Of a DNA stretch of 64,000 bases, positions 27,345-36,455 are shown one piece after another. This stretch comes from Rossellomorea aquimaris TF-12. GTDB lineage: Bacteria > Bacillota > Bacilli > Bacillales > Bacillaceae_B. The stretch's first letter is position 1, and each line of letters begins with the position of its first letter. The translations under genes and the position numbers were made by a program. Where the stretch lies: positions 186,001-250,000 of the forward strand of contig NZ_LQXM01000026.1 in NCBI RefSeq assembly GCF_001648555.1, written 5' to 3'. The notes under the pieces were generated by a model. That model was not told where the DNA came from, did no database searches, and saw only the letters and a list, made by a program, of their open reading frames with translations.

Positions 27345-28751
27345 ATGTTAAATATTAAAGCAGTTCATAAACCTCATGTAGTTGAGGCAACTGTCATTCT
27401 GTTAATGGTGTTAGGAATAATAAGCGTAAGTATTATTGGTGTACAAGCAGTTCCACACATACCAATCATTCTCTCACTATTTTTTCTTATGATGTATGGT
27501 TTGATTAGAAAGGTGAAATTTAAAGACATTGAAGAGGGAATGATTTTGGGAGCACAGGGTGGCTTAGGAGCGATACTATTATTTATTTTTATTGGTCTCC
27601 TTGTCAGCAGTTGGTTAATTAGTGGAACAATCCCTACATTAATGTTTTATGGGTTTGATTTTATTTCACCTTCTTATTTCTATGCAATTGCATTTCTGTT
27701 AACTTCATTAAGTGGGTTGGTAGTAGGAAGTTCTTTAACAACAGCCGCCACGATTGGTGTCGCCATAATTGGAATTGGAGAAGCACTCGGTTTTTCTATG
27801 GCCATAACGGCAGGAGCCATTGTATCAGGTGCATTTTTTGGTGATAAGATGTCTCCATTATCAGATACCACGAATTTGGCATCCTCCATCGTGAAGGTAG
27901 ATTTATTTACTCATATTCGAAATATGGCTTGGACAACCATCCCAGCCTTTATTATCTCGATCATGGTATTTGCATTATTGTCACCTAGTAAGAATGATAT
28001 AGATTTGTCACAGCTTCACTTTTTACAAGAAGGACTTTCTCAAACTGGGTTGATCCATTGGTATAGTTTAATCCCAGTAGCTTCACTTATTGTTCTCGTA
28101 TTATTTAAAGTACCAGCCTTATTATCTCTTGCAATTAATGTAGTGATTTCAATTGGTATATCATTTCTTCATGGATCAACAAAGGCGAATGAACTTTTTA
28201 CAATCTTATTTTCGGGGTATGAATCTAAAACGGGGATTGAATCAATAGATTCGCTTTTAACTCGTGGCGGGGTAAACAGCATGATGTTCACTATTTCCCT
28301 TGTCATACTTTCATTAAGCTTAGGTGGCTTATTATTTAAGTTAGGAATTATTCCAGCGTTACTTTCCAAGGTTTCAAGCATGATTCACTCAACTCGACGT
28401 ACCATTTTATCAACAGCTCTGTCGGCAATAGGCATTAATTTAGTTGTAGGAGAACAATACCTATCAATCCTATTAACTGGGGAAGCCTTTCAATCACAAT
28501 ATAAAAAGCTCGGTCTTCATCCGAAAAACTTGTCCAGGACATTAGAGGATGCTGGTACTGTCATCAATCCATTAGTACCCTGGAGTGTTTGTGGTATTTT
28601 CTTAACGGATGTTTTAGGGGTTTCTACTATCTCCTATTTACCATTTGCACTATTTTGCTTAATATCGCCAATCATTACAGTACTATATGGTTTTACGGGG
28701 TGGACAATAGAAAAGGACCATTCTGAACTTGATTCAGTTGTAAAACATTAA
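27345..28751 (+). CDS. NhaC-family Na+/H+ antiporter (or amino-acid exchanger) under T-box control
   Basis: This 468-residue protein has about 12 membrane segments. The central GAFFGDKMSPLSDTTNLASS is the NhaC-family signature. Members of this family lying behind T-boxes in bacilli (YheL-like) have been proposed to move an amino acid such as tyrosine rather than only sodium, because a tRNA-sensing leader reports starvation for one amino acid. RBS AAAGGAAG lies before the ATG. Single-gene transcript ending in a long hairpin. Transport substrate is inference from the leader. Confidence 0.88.
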   Translation: MLNIKAVHKPHVVEATVILLMVLGIISVSIIGVQAVPHIPIILSLFFLMMYGLIRKVKFKDIEEGMILGAQGGLGAILLFIFIGLLVSSWLISGTIPTLMFYGFDFISPSYFYAIAFLLTSLSGLVVGSSLTTAATIGVAIIGIGEALGFSMAITAGAIVSGAFFGDKMSPLSDTTNLASSIVKVDLFTHIRNMAWTTIPAFIISIMVFALLSPSKNDIDLSQLHFLQEGLSQTGLIHWYSLIPVASLIVLVLFKVPALLSLAINVVISIGISFLHGSTKANELFTILFSGYESKTGIESIDSLLTRGGVNSMMFTISLVILSLSLGGLLFKLGIIPALLSKVSSMIHSTRRTILSTALSAIGINLVVGEQYLSILLTGEAFQSQYKKLGLHPKNLSRTLEDAGTVINPLVPWSVCGIFLTDVLGVSTISYLPFALFCLISPIITVLYGFTGWTIEKDHSELDSVVKH

Positions 28752-28753
28752 TG

Positions 28754-28813
28754 AAAAGGATTGTTCTAAGATGAGAATCATTATTCTCTCATTGCTTAGA
28801 ACAATCCTTTTTT
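28754..28813. terminator. Long bidirectional terminator
   Basis: AAAAGGATTGTTCTAAG pairs perfectly with CTTAGAACAATCCTTTT, with an inner GAGAAT/ATTCTC stem. It ends the antiporter gene and overlaps the 3' end of the convergent membrane-protein gene. Confidence 0.92.
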
Positions 28814-29650
28814 CTTTTCGGTAAGACTTTTATTATATAAGGTAGTCCCAATTCCAATCATGCATAAATGGAAGAGTGGAAACACCAGCATTAGTAAAGG
28901 ACTCTTGAAGGTTAAAATGCCTACTGATTGCATGAATAGTTCTAAAATAAAGAGGGTAGCAATGGTAAAGAAGTAAAAGGAAATCACTTTATTTTTAAAC
29001 GTAATGACCAAACTGTAAAAAAGGTTTGCGAACCACAAATATAAACTATTGCCTGCAATAATATCTCTCATTTCATTTGAGAAAACATTCAATGGTATTT
29101 CATACCATTTTAAAAGTGGTGATAAGATCCATCCCAAGGACAATGTAATAGTTGATAAGGCAAAGAATAATGTTAAAAAATACAGCAGTCTATTTGACCT
29201 TGTTTCTAATAACCACCACCATATTTTTGCAAGGAAAATGGAAAAGATAAGAAAGAGTGAAGTATATAAAGATTTCCACCAATATTGAGTATAAATATCT
29301 AAAAACATGAAACAGGCTTCAATAAGATAGAATAGACCAATAATTAAAAGGGTCCATTTAATCTTAAGTTTATAAACGACGATAATTGTAATGGCAATGG
29401 GTACAGAGAATGCTTGTGAACTAATAGAGCCAAAAACGCTGTCATTATATTTATTTTCAAGGAGATGGGGATGGTAAGCGTAACTGTTAAAAAGGATAAA
29501 TACAATATATTCGAAGAGATAAGCTAATCCAGATATAAACAACCAAAACAGGATGATATAAGATGAAATTTGTCTTTTCATTGTTAATGTATAAACAAAT
29601 AGGATGATACTCGTAGCGACGAGAATAATAAAGGGAAGCCAATTTGGCAT
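28796..29650 (-). CDS. Integral membrane protein, function unknown
   Basis: This 284-residue protein has about eight hydrophobic helices and little else. It is rich in aromatic residues (KIWWWLLETRSNRLLYFLTL) and has short loops. RBS AAGGAG is upstream of the ATG. I recognise no family. Its last codons overlap the shared terminator hairpin. Neighbours (an antiporter on one side, an RND pump on the other, both on the other strand) suggest nothing about role. Confidence 0.7.
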   Translation of the reverse strand: MPNWLPFIILVATSIILFVYTLTMKRQISSYIILFWLFISGLAYLFEYIVFILFNSYAYHPHLLENKYNDSVFGSISSQAFSVPIAITIIVVYKLKIKWTLLIIGLFYLIEACFMFLDIYTQYWWKSLYTSLFLIFSIFLAKIWWWLLETRSNRLLYFLTLFFALSTITLSLGWILSPLLKWYEIPLNVFSNEMRDIIAGNSLYLWFANLFYSLVITFKNKVISFYFFTIATLFILELFMQSVGILTFKSPLLMLVFPLFHLCMIGIGTTLYNKSLTEKKKGLF

Positions 29651-29851
29651 GTTAATGCTCCTTACTATACTGTATAGAATTATTATTTACAGAATTAGAA
29701 GATTTATTTATATTGGTGAACAATATGTGAACTATATGAAAGTGGAATCTTATATATTGAAGGTTAGGACAGAAGGACTTATAGTTAAATAAACTGCTTC
29801 CAATTAAATGAAAAATTCACTGAATATAGAAATGGAAAGGGGAGCAAAGAA

Positions 29852-32800
29852 TTGAAAATTAGTGATTTCTCCATACGTCGTCCTGTATTTACAGTAGTGA
29901 CGATGCTTTTAATCTTAATACTTGGAGGAGTGTCATTATTCCGCATACCACTAAAGCTAATACCTGACTTAAATCCTCCAGTGGGAGTTGTGGTGACCTC
30001 TTATCCAGGGGCAAGTCCAGAAGAAGTAGTAGAGAAAGTGACGAAGCCATTAGAAGAAAGCTTATCGACGTTACCGGGTATGAAAAATATCCAATCCACT
30101 TCAAGAGAAGGGTCCAACTTTATTCTCTTAGAGTTTTCTTGGACAACCTCAATTGATGAGATAGAAAATGATGTATTACAAAGAGTCGATCAAACTCCTT
30201 TACCTGATGGTGCACAAAATCCTAGATTCCTTAAATTTGACCCGGCACAATTTCCGATTATTCAAGTTTCCTTGAGAGAGGAAAGTGAAAAGGACAATTT
30301 GAAATCACTGTCGGAAAAATTAAAATTAGAGCTTACTAGGGTAGAGGGAGTAGCAAATGTTAATGTTTCAGGATCATTTAATGATGAAGTAGTCATTGAA
30401 TTAGATCAACAGGAGTTAGAAAAAAAACGACTAACTCAGTCCAGCGTTATTAATACTATAAGAGCAAATAATGTTACGGCTCCTGGTGATACCATTAAAA
30501 CAGATGGGAAGACCCTAACAACTAGAGTAATGAGTCAACTTCAGAGTGTTGAGGACTTGAAAAAATTAGTATTACAGGTAAACCCTCAAACTGGAAAAAA
30601 CGTAACTCTTTCTGATGTGGCTAAGATTGAGCTGAAAGAGAAAAGCACTAACACCATCACGAGGGCTAATCAAGAACCGGCAATTCTATTTAGCGTATTG
30701 CAGCAGTCAGATGCAAACACTGCTTCAGTTTCAAAAGAATTTCAAAAGGAATTAAACAGGCTTTTATCAGAAGATCAATATAAATCCATTAAAGCAGATA
30801 TCCTTTTTGACCAAGGGGATTACATAACCCAAGCAATCGGAAATATCGCTAATGCTCTCATTATTGGTGGAGCGTTTGCTATGCTTGTTCTATTTCTGTT
30901 CTTAAGAAATATAAAAAGTCCATTAATTATAGGTGTGGCCATTCCATATTCAGTTATTGTCACATTTGTGTTAATGTTCTTTGCGGACTTTGCATTAAAT
31001 ATAATGACCCTGGGTGCATTAGCACTGGGGATAGGTATGTTAGTAGATAATGCAATTGTAGTAATTGAAAATATATATCGACACTTGTCACTTGGGAAAC
31101 CCCCTAAGGAGGCTGCAAGTATCGGTGCAAAAGAAGTAGGAGGAGCTATTACAGCCTCAACCTTAACGACAGTTGCTGTATTCTTACCCGTGGTATTCAT
31201 TTCTGGTCTTCTCGGTGAATTATTTACAGAGTTTGCATTAACCATCTCTTTTAGTTTACTTGCTTCCCTTGTTGTAGCCCTGACTGTTATCCCTATGTTA
31301 GCTAGTAGATTATTAAAAAAACCTAAAGGGAATTTAGAAGCCAGACGACGTCGGTCTAAGGGAAGAAAGACATTTGCTCGTTCAGTAAAATGGGCGCTTC
31401 ATCACCGGTTTATTGTTTTGTCCATTACAGTCCTGACTTTATTGTTAGGAGGATTCGGCTTAACGACCGTAGGTACTCAGTTTTTACCAGCAACGGATGA
31501 AGGATTTTTTAATATGAAAGTAGAATTAGAAAATGGAGCATCTGTTGATGAAACTAATAAAGTAGTAAAAGAAATTGAAGATCAACTAAAAGAAGAAACA
31601 GATGTAGATGTGTTCGTTAGTTTGGTTGGAACAACTCAAGAAGAATCATTTAGAGGGAATGAAAAAGGAAATATAGCTGAAATTTATGTGAAAATGAAGC
31701 CACTAGAGGATCGTAAACAGTCTATTTTTGAGTTTGCTGATAACGTAAAACCTGTGATTGAACAATCAGCTCAAAAAGTGAATAAAACGGCTAAAATATC
31801 TTTTAATCTTCAATCCACATCGGGGTCAAGTCCTCAAACTCTTACCTTTAACTTAAGAGATACAGATCAATTACGATTAAATCAATCAGTGAAAAAGTTA
31901 TTTGACTCATTAAAAAACATGGATGACGTAACCGAAGTAACAACTGATCAAATGGAAACGGTTAAAGAAGTACAATTAAAAGTAAAACGGGATAAAGCCC
32001 TTGAACAAGGATTAGCACCTGCTCAAATTGGTACACTCGTACAAGATGTAACTAGAGGCGTGATGGCTACCCAAATGGTGACAGAAAATTCTGATGTTTT
32101 AAGCGTGTTTGTTCAATATGACAGGAACATAACAGAAAATTTAGATTCATTGAAGAAGCTTCTAATTCCAAATGGTAAAGGACAATATATTCAGTTGAAC
32201 TCCGTTGTTGACTTTAGCATTGAAGATGGACCAGTTAGTATACAACGGATTGACCAGCAGCATGCTGTTCAATTCACCCTTAAATACTCAAGTAACACTA
32301 ATTTGGGATCTATTTCGAAGGATGTGGACAGTCGAATTGAATCCTTAAATCTTCCTAATGAAACATTGGTTTCCTTTAGCGGTGACAGAGAGTTATTAGA
32401 GGACTCAATTGATGACATGATATTAGCTCTGGTATTAGCTATTGTACTTGTTTACATGGTAATGGCAGCCCAGTTTGAGTCATTTAAATATCCATTTGTT
32501 ATTATGTTTACTGTGCCATTAATGGTCATAGGTGTAGCGATTGCATTAGCTATTACCCAAACTCCGATTAGTATTTCTGCAATTATAGGCGTTATTGTCC
32601 TGGCGGGAATTGTCGTAAATAATGCTATTGTTATTGTAGACTATATTAACCAAAGAAAGGAGTCGGGAATAGAGAGCTTTGACGCCATAGTAGAAGCAGT
32701 ACAAGATCGTGCACGTCCGATATTAATGACAGCACTAACAACCATCCTTGGATTACTTCCTTTAGCATTAGGGTTGGGTGAAGGAACCGAAATTAATCAA

Positions 32801-32932
32801 CCAATGGGGATTGCTGTAATTGGTGGATTGATAAGTAGTACCTTACTTACCATTTATGTGATTCCAATTGTGTACAGCTTTTTTGATAAAGAAACAAGAC
32901 GATTGAAGAAAAAACACAGAAGACATTCTTAA
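29852..32932 (+). CDS. swrC: RND-family efflux transporter, SwrC/YerP-like
   Basis: This 1026-residue proton-driven exporter has the twofold repeated RND layout: one membrane helix, a large outer loop, then a bundle, twice. Start TTG 29852 is set by the RBS GAAAGGGGAG. The N-terminal ISDFSIRRPVFTVV, the first-repeat PGASPEEVVEKVTKPLEESL, and the proton-relay helix LGIGMLVDNAIVVIENIY are typical of the AcrB/SwrC class. In B. subtilis SwrC exports surfactin and supports swarming without a dedicated outer-membrane partner. No fusion-protein gene is adjacent here. A second RND pump is encoded at 55958-58996. Confidence 0.93.
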   Translation: MKISDFSIRRPVFTVVTMLLILILGGVSLFRIPLKLIPDLNPPVGVVVTSYPGASPEEVVEKVTKPLEESLSTLPGMKNIQSTSREGSNFILLEFSWTTSIDEIENDVLQRVDQTPLPDGAQNPRFLKFDPAQFPIIQVSLREESEKDNLKSLSEKLKLELTRVEGVANVNVSGSFNDEVVIELDQQELEKKRLTQSSVINTIRANNVTAPGDTIKTDGKTLTTRVMSQLQSVEDLKKLVLQVNPQTGKNVTLSDVAKIELKEKSTNTITRANQEPAILFSVLQQSDANTASVSKEFQKELNRLLSEDQYKSIKADILFDQGDYITQAIGNIANALIIGGAFAMLVLFLFLRNIKSPLIIGVAIPYSVIVTFVLMFFADFALNIMTLGALALGIGMLVDNAIVVIENIYRHLSLGKPPKEAASIGAKEVGGAITASTLTTVAVFLPVVFISGLLGELFTEFALTISFSLLASLVVALTVIPMLASRLLKKPKGNLEARRRRSKGRKTFARSVKWALHHRFIVLSITVLTLLLGGFGLTTVGTQFLPATDEGFFNMKVELENGASVDETNKVVKEIEDQLKEETDVDVFVSLVGTTQEESFRGNEKGNIAEIYVKMKPLEDRKQSIFEFADNVKPVIEQSAQKVNKTAKISFNLQSTSGSSPQTLTFNLRDTDQLRLNQSVKKLFDSLKNMDDVTEVTTDQMETVKEVQLKVKRDKALEQGLAPAQIGTLVQDVTRGVMATQMVTENSDVLSVFVQYDRNITENLDSLKKLLIPNGKGQYIQLNSVVDFSIEDGPVSIQRIDQQHAVQFTLKYSSNTNLGSISKDVDSRIESLNLPNETLVSFSGDRELLEDSIDDMILALVLAIVLVYMVMAAQFESFKYPFVIMFTVPLMVIGVAIALAITQTPISISAIIGVIVLAGIVVNNAIVIVDYINQRKESGIESFDAIVEAVQDRARPILMTALTTILGLLPLALGLGEGTEINQPMGIAVIGGLISSTLLTIYVIPIVYSFFDKETRRLKKKHRRHS

Positions 32933-32944
32933 GATATTTCCTAA

Positions 32945-33024
32945 AACTTACCCTACATCTGCGTAATCATTATCAACTATTGAAAAAATGGTAGGATAAT
33001 GAAGATGATAGGGTGAGTTTTTTT
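32945..33024 (+). terminator. Branched terminator after the RND gene
   Basis: AACTTACCCTA pairs with TAGGGTGAGTT across about 53 nt that can themselves fold (ATCATTATC with ATAATGAAGATGAT), followed by a T run. Confidence 0.7.
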
Positions 33025-33051
33025 GGTTCCTTAAAGGGGAAATAAAGCCAG

Positions 33052-33109
33052 CTGGAGAGCGAATCATCACTATTGTCTTGTGTGATTAATAACAATAAAG
33101 TTTGTGGAA
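33052..33109 (+). repeat. Remnant of the interspersed element (right arm)
   Basis: CTGGAGAGCGAATCATCACTA ... AATAACAATAAAGTTTGTGG follows the right-arm order GGAGCGGAAATCAACCACTA ... AATAAGCAACAAAGTTTACG seen at 26866-26922, with many changes. Confidence 0.5.
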
Positions 33110-33152
33110 ATACCCTTAATAATAAAATACTAGTGAGAGAGGGCATTTAATT

Positions 33153-34250
33153 ATGAAGAATGGAGTATATTTCATTACTGGTTTTCCAGGGTTTTTAAGC
33201 ATCAATTTATTAGAAGAATTAATCATACAAGGGAAAGCAGGGACAGTATACTTACTTCACCTGCCGAGCTTAACTTCTCAAGCAAATGAAGCCCTCATTA
33301 CATTAGGAAAAAGAATAAATTTACAAGAGACAAATATTATTTTGGTAGAGGGAGACATTACAAAATCTGACCTTGGATTGTCTAAAGACATATTGGAAGA
33401 AGTCTGTGAAGACGTACAATATGTCTTTCATTTGGCAGCAATATATGATTTAGCTGTTCCAAAGGACCTTGCCTATAATGTAAATGTAGAGGGTACAAGA
33501 AATGTAAATGAATTTTGTGAAAAGGTAACTCAATTAAAGCGTTATGTATACTTTAGTACAGCTTTTGTTGCAGGAAAAAGAAAAGGTGAGATAGTAGAAA
33601 GTGATTTGATTGAGCCTGAAGAATTTAATAACTACTATGAACAGACGAAATATGAAGCAGAAGTACTAGTAGAACAGGTAAAGGGTGACCTCCCTACTAC
33701 AATTATTCGACCAGGTATCGTAAAGGGACACTCAGAGACTGGAGAAACAATTAAATTTGATGGTCCATACTTTATTATGAATATGTTTCAACGATTATCC
33801 TTCCTTCCTTGGATACCCTATCTAGGAAGCGGAGAGGCTTTTATTAATATTGTACCAGTGGAATATGTAGTTCAAGGAACAATCTTTCTTGGTCATTCTC
33901 CAAAAGGTATAGGGAAAACCTACCATCTTACAGATCCTCAGCCTATAAAGGTAAGAGAGGTGTATGATCAAATTTTATGGAATATGTATAAAAGGCACCC
34001 TAAGGGTAAAATACCATTGTTTTTTTCGAATTGGGCTCTGCAATTCAAGTATGTCAGAAAATATTTAAAGGTTGAAAGAGAAGCATTGGATTACTTTACC
34101 CTTGATAGCACTTTTAATTGCAATCAAGCCCAAGAAGATTTAGTGGGGTCTTCCATTTCTTGTCCAACTCTTTCAAGTCAGTTACCTAAAATGGTTGAAT
34201 TTTATAATAAGAATTCATCTAATGAAAAGCTACATGTAAAAATCAACTGA
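33153..34250 (+). CDS. Extended SDR / NAD(P)-dependent epimerase-reductase (Male-sterility domain type)
   Basis: This 365-residue protein has the N-terminal nucleotide motif TGFPGFLSINLLEEL (TGxxGxxG with F in place of the second G-x), VFHLAAIYDLAV, YFSTAFVAGKRKG, and the catalytic Tyr-x3-Lys in YYEQTKYEAE. The pattern and the C-terminal part (NIVPVEYVVQGTIFL, KTYHLTDPQPIKVREV) suit the NAD_binding_4 group, which contains fatty acyl-CoA reductases and related enzymes. It lacks a carrier domain. RBS GAGAGGG. Substrate unknown; lipid or acyl modification is a guess from the family. Confidence 0.82.
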   Translation: MKNGVYFITGFPGFLSINLLEELIIQGKAGTVYLLHLPSLTSQANEALITLGKRINLQETNIILVEGDITKSDLGLSKDILEEVCEDVQYVFHLAAIYDLAVPKDLAYNVNVEGTRNVNEFCEKVTQLKRYVYFSTAFVAGKRKGEIVESDLIEPEEFNNYYEQTKYEAEVLVEQVKGDLPTTIIRPGIVKGHSETGETIKFDGPYFIMNMFQRLSFLPWIPYLGSGEAFINIVPVEYVVQGTIFLGHSPKGIGKTYHLTDPQPIKVREVYDQILWNMYKRHPKGKIPLFFSNWALQFKYVRKYLKVEREALDYFTLDSTFNCNQAQEDLVGSSISCPTLSSQLPKMVEFYNKNSSNEKLHVKIN

Positions 34251-34348
34251 ATTTTCATTATAAAAACCTTAAATAGAGTCATCATCGTAATAATTAGGAG
34301 GGAAATGGTAAATATAAAGAGAGAAGCATCAATAGGAGGACTCTCGAG

Positions 34349-34468
34349 ATGTTATTATCCCTTACAAAGATACTCAACCAATATTATTTATGCCGTTTAG
34401 AGAACCAATATTCCATAAGTGGTTTTTCCATAATGTTCATAAACCAACCCTTTAAGAGATACATATGA
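34349..34468 (+). CDS. Candidate 39-aa peptide translationally coupled to the next gene
   Basis: An ATG at 34349 follows a good RBS (AGGAGG at 34334-34339) and opens a 39-codon frame (MLLSLTKILNQYYLCRLENQ...) whose stop overlaps the next gene's start as ATGA (34465-34468). The following membrane-protein gene has no RBS of its own that I can see, so ribosomes may reach it by reading this short frame. It could be a leader peptide, or the degenerate 5' end of a longer ancestral gene. No family recognised. Confidence 0.45.
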   Translation: MLLSLTKILNQYYLCRLENQYSISGFSIMFINQPFKRYI

Positions 34469-34926
34469 GATCATCGATTACCAAGTTAGAAGCAATTCTT
34501 TGGAGCATTGCTCTGCCGGGTTTTCCTCAGTTATTGGTTGGACTTTGGTTTAAAGGAACATTATTCGTGCTGCTTGAAATTGTTTTTAATGTACAAAGCA
34601 ACTTTAATCAAGCAATAATGTATAGTTTTTTAGGGGAAACAGAGAGAGCGGCCCAAACCATCAATTACCAATGGTTAATGTTTTATCCCTGTTTATATAT
34701 GTTTGCCATGTGGGATGCCTATAAGATCTCAATGGAAAAAGAGGAAAAGTATGTTTATTTACCATTTGTTTTTTCAGCTTATTTTGTAACGGTTGGGTTG
34801 ATGTATTCACCTAACGTATATGTATTTGGGAAATTTATAGGTCCTATCTTCCTGCCGATGTTATTTGTTATTCCAGGAGTAGGAATTGGACTACTTTTAC
34901 GATGGGTTCTTTTACGAATGAAGTAA
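34465..34926 (+). CDS. Small membrane protein (153 aa), function unknown
   Basis: It has four hydrophobic segments; the first reads ILWSIALPGFPQLLVGLWFK, a pattern (PGF-Q-L-x-G...KG) seen in small Bacillus membrane proteins without known role. A short cytoplasmic loop (WDAYKISMEKEEKYVYL) follows the second pair. The ATG overlaps the stop of the 39-codon frame upstream, suggesting translational coupling; no own RBS is visible (the bases before it are TTTAAGAGATACAT). No terminator lies between it and the Mn2+ riboswitch downstream. Confidence 0.65.
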   Translation: MRSSITKLEAILWSIALPGFPQLLVGLWFKGTLFVLLEIVFNVQSNFNQAIMYSFLGETERAAQTINYQWLMFYPCLYMFAMWDAYKISMEKEEKYVYLPFVFSAYFVTVGLMYSPNVYVFGKFIGPIFLPMLFVIPGVGIGLLLRWVLLRMK

Positions 34927-34996
34927 GTTTTATTTCTTTACGAATAATTGTTGATGAGGTAGAATACATGTATACAAATGAATGTTTTCTACCTGT

Positions 34997-35121
34997 CAAA
35001 GGGGAGTAGCTATAGGGTTATACCTAAATAAAGTCGTCAATTCATGGAGATTTCCATCGGCTTTATTGGCATCTGATTATGCTAAGCAAGACCTTTGCCT
35101 TTTTAGGCAAGGGTCTTTTTA
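34997..35121 (+). ncRNA. yybP-ykoY (manganese) riboswitch with terminator
   Basis: AAAGGGGAGTAGC (34998-35010) and CTAAGCAAGACCTTTGCC (35082-35099) are the conserved arms of the yybP-ykoY aptamer, with a variable helix between them (35029-35069). The 3' arm also forms the 5' side of a terminator (AGACCTTTGCC with GGCAAGGGTCT, then Ts, 35089-35121), so Mn2+ binding should sequester it and let transcription proceed. Known members control Mn2+ exporters including TerC-family genes, which is what follows here. Confidence 0.93.
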
Positions 35122-35182
35122 TTTTTATAAAAATCTTGCCTAAAGGAAAACTAATTGAGTAAATAGGAGGGACTTAACAATA

Positions 35183-35947
35183 ATGGATGCTTCAATGTTA
35201 TTAGAATACGGATGGGTTTTACTCATCCTGGTGGGATTAGAGGGGATTTTAGCTGCAGATAACGCAGTGGTTATGGCAGTTATGGTAAAGCACCTACCCG
35301 GGGAACAAAGGAAAAAAGCTTTATTTTATGGTTTATTAGGAGCTTTCGTATTTCGTTTTGGTGCTCTCTTCCTTATTTCATTTTTAGTCAACGTATGGCA
35401 AGTTCAAGCGATAGGAGCTATTTATCTTTTCTATGTTTCCATACACCATTTTGTGAAAAAGAAAAAAGACTCTACTAACGTAGAAACAGCTCCTAATAAA
35501 GGTTCTGGCTTTTGGACAACTGTGATCAAAGTAGAGCTTGCTGATATAGCTTTTGCAGTTGATTCAATGTTAGCGGCTGTTGCATTGGCTGTTACACTAC
35601 AACCAACAGGCTGGTTTGATATTGGTGGAATTGATGGTGGGCAATTTATCGTAATGTTCTTAGGTGGTGTGATTGGCCTTGTCATTATGAGATTTGCAGC
35701 GACATGGTTTGTGAAGCTGTTAGAAAAATACCCAACATTAGAATCAGCAGCTTTCTTAATTGTAGGGTGGGTTGGTGTGAAATTAGCCGTTTTTACGTTA
35801 GCACATCCTGATGTGGCGATTTTAGATCATCATTTTCCAGAATCAAAAGGTTGGAAGCTCGTATTTTGGACTGTTTTACTTCTTTTAGCTATAGGCGGTT
35901 ATTTACTATCAAGAAAGAAAGCAAAACAATCAAGTAGTAATTTGTGA
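35183..35947 (+). CDS. ykoY: TerC-family membrane protein, YkoY/MeeY-like
   Basis: This 254-residue protein has seven or so membrane helices with the TerC metal-site motifs GLEGILAADNAVVMAVM (acidic pair in helix 1) and VELADIAFAVDSMLAAVAL (helix 4). B. subtilis YkoY and YceF are Mn2+ efflux proteins that help metallate secreted enzymes. The yybP-ykoY riboswitch upstream, and the sigI gene downstream as in B. subtilis, favour YkoY orthology. RBS AGGAGGG lies before the ATG. Residues 86-100 form a charged cytoplasmic loop. Confidence 0.92.
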   Translation: MDASMLLEYGWVLLILVGLEGILAADNAVVMAVMVKHLPGEQRKKALFYGLLGAFVFRFGALFLISFLVNVWQVQAIGAIYLFYVSIHHFVKKKKDSTNVETAPNKGSGFWTTVIKVELADIAFAVDSMLAAVALAVTLQPTGWFDIGGIDGGQFIVMFLGGVIGLVIMRFAATWFVKLLEKYPTLESAAFLIVGWVGVKLAVFTLAHPDVAILDHHFPESKGWKLVFWTVLLLLAIGGYLLSRKKAKQSSSNL

Positions 35948-35950
35948 GCG

Positions 35951-36260
35951 ATACAGGATGCTCGCTTTCTGCGGGGCGGGTGGTGAGCATCCTCTTCGCT
36001 TAAGCTCAGGCGTCCCACTCACTATTCCCACAGGAGTCTTTCACCTGCAGCGATTATTAACATACTCAGTAATAACTTTTTCAAACTTTATATTCGCATT
36101 AGCACTGTCACTAAATTTATATAGATGGTGAAAGGGGACTGCGTTGGTTCCTGCGGAAGTACGTTACGTATCTGCTGAGCTCCGGAAGGGAAGCTTAGAA
36201 TGCTCTCGATTGAACGTAATTACAAGTGGAGCGTTTCCTCCATACCATCCCATACAGGCT
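35951..36260 (+). repeat. Two GC-rich modules of the interspersed element family
   Basis: Module one (35951-36050) has GGATGCTCGCTTTCTGCGGG ... CCCACAGGAGTCTTTCACCTGCAGCG. Module two (36123-36255) opens GATGGTGAAAGGGGACTGCG and closes GGAGCGTTTCCTCCATACCATC, an inverted pair. Both match blocks of the composite copy at 53781-54129. A 70-bp AT-rich spacer separates them. The stretch 35948-36455 holds no gene. Confidence 0.7.
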
Positions 36261-36326
36261 GATTAGGGCCATTAGTAGAACATATGTTAGGAAGCAAAAA
36301 TCATTTCTAAAAGTGCCATTTTTAAA

Positions 36327-36358
36327 AACACTCAAAAACTTTTTTGGGTGTTTTTTTA
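36327..36358 (+). terminator. Hairpin with long T tract, likely terminator
   Basis: AACACTC pairs with GGGTGTT, followed by TTTTTTT. It lies 380 bp beyond ykoY, after the repeat modules, and just upstream of the acidic-protein promoter region. Confidence 0.6.
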
Positions 36359-36371
36359 TTTTTTTTTTTAA

Positions 36372-36405
36372 AACCCCCTAAAAAAAATTCGTTGTAACGT
36401 AATTC
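36372..36405 (+). promoter_or_regulatory. Candidate SigI-type promoter of the acidic repeat protein gene
   Basis: ACCCCC (in AAAACCCCCTAAAA) followed by CGTT and CGTA within 11-20 bp resembles the B. subtilis SigI promoter (-35 ACCCCC, -10 CGAA). The -10 match is imperfect and I am not sure of the required spacing. The nearness of sigI-rsgI makes it worth testing. Confidence 0.3.
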
Positions 36406-36455
36406 CTTTAGTAAGGCGATCGCTTAAGAAAAAAATACATTATGAGGTGTTACAT

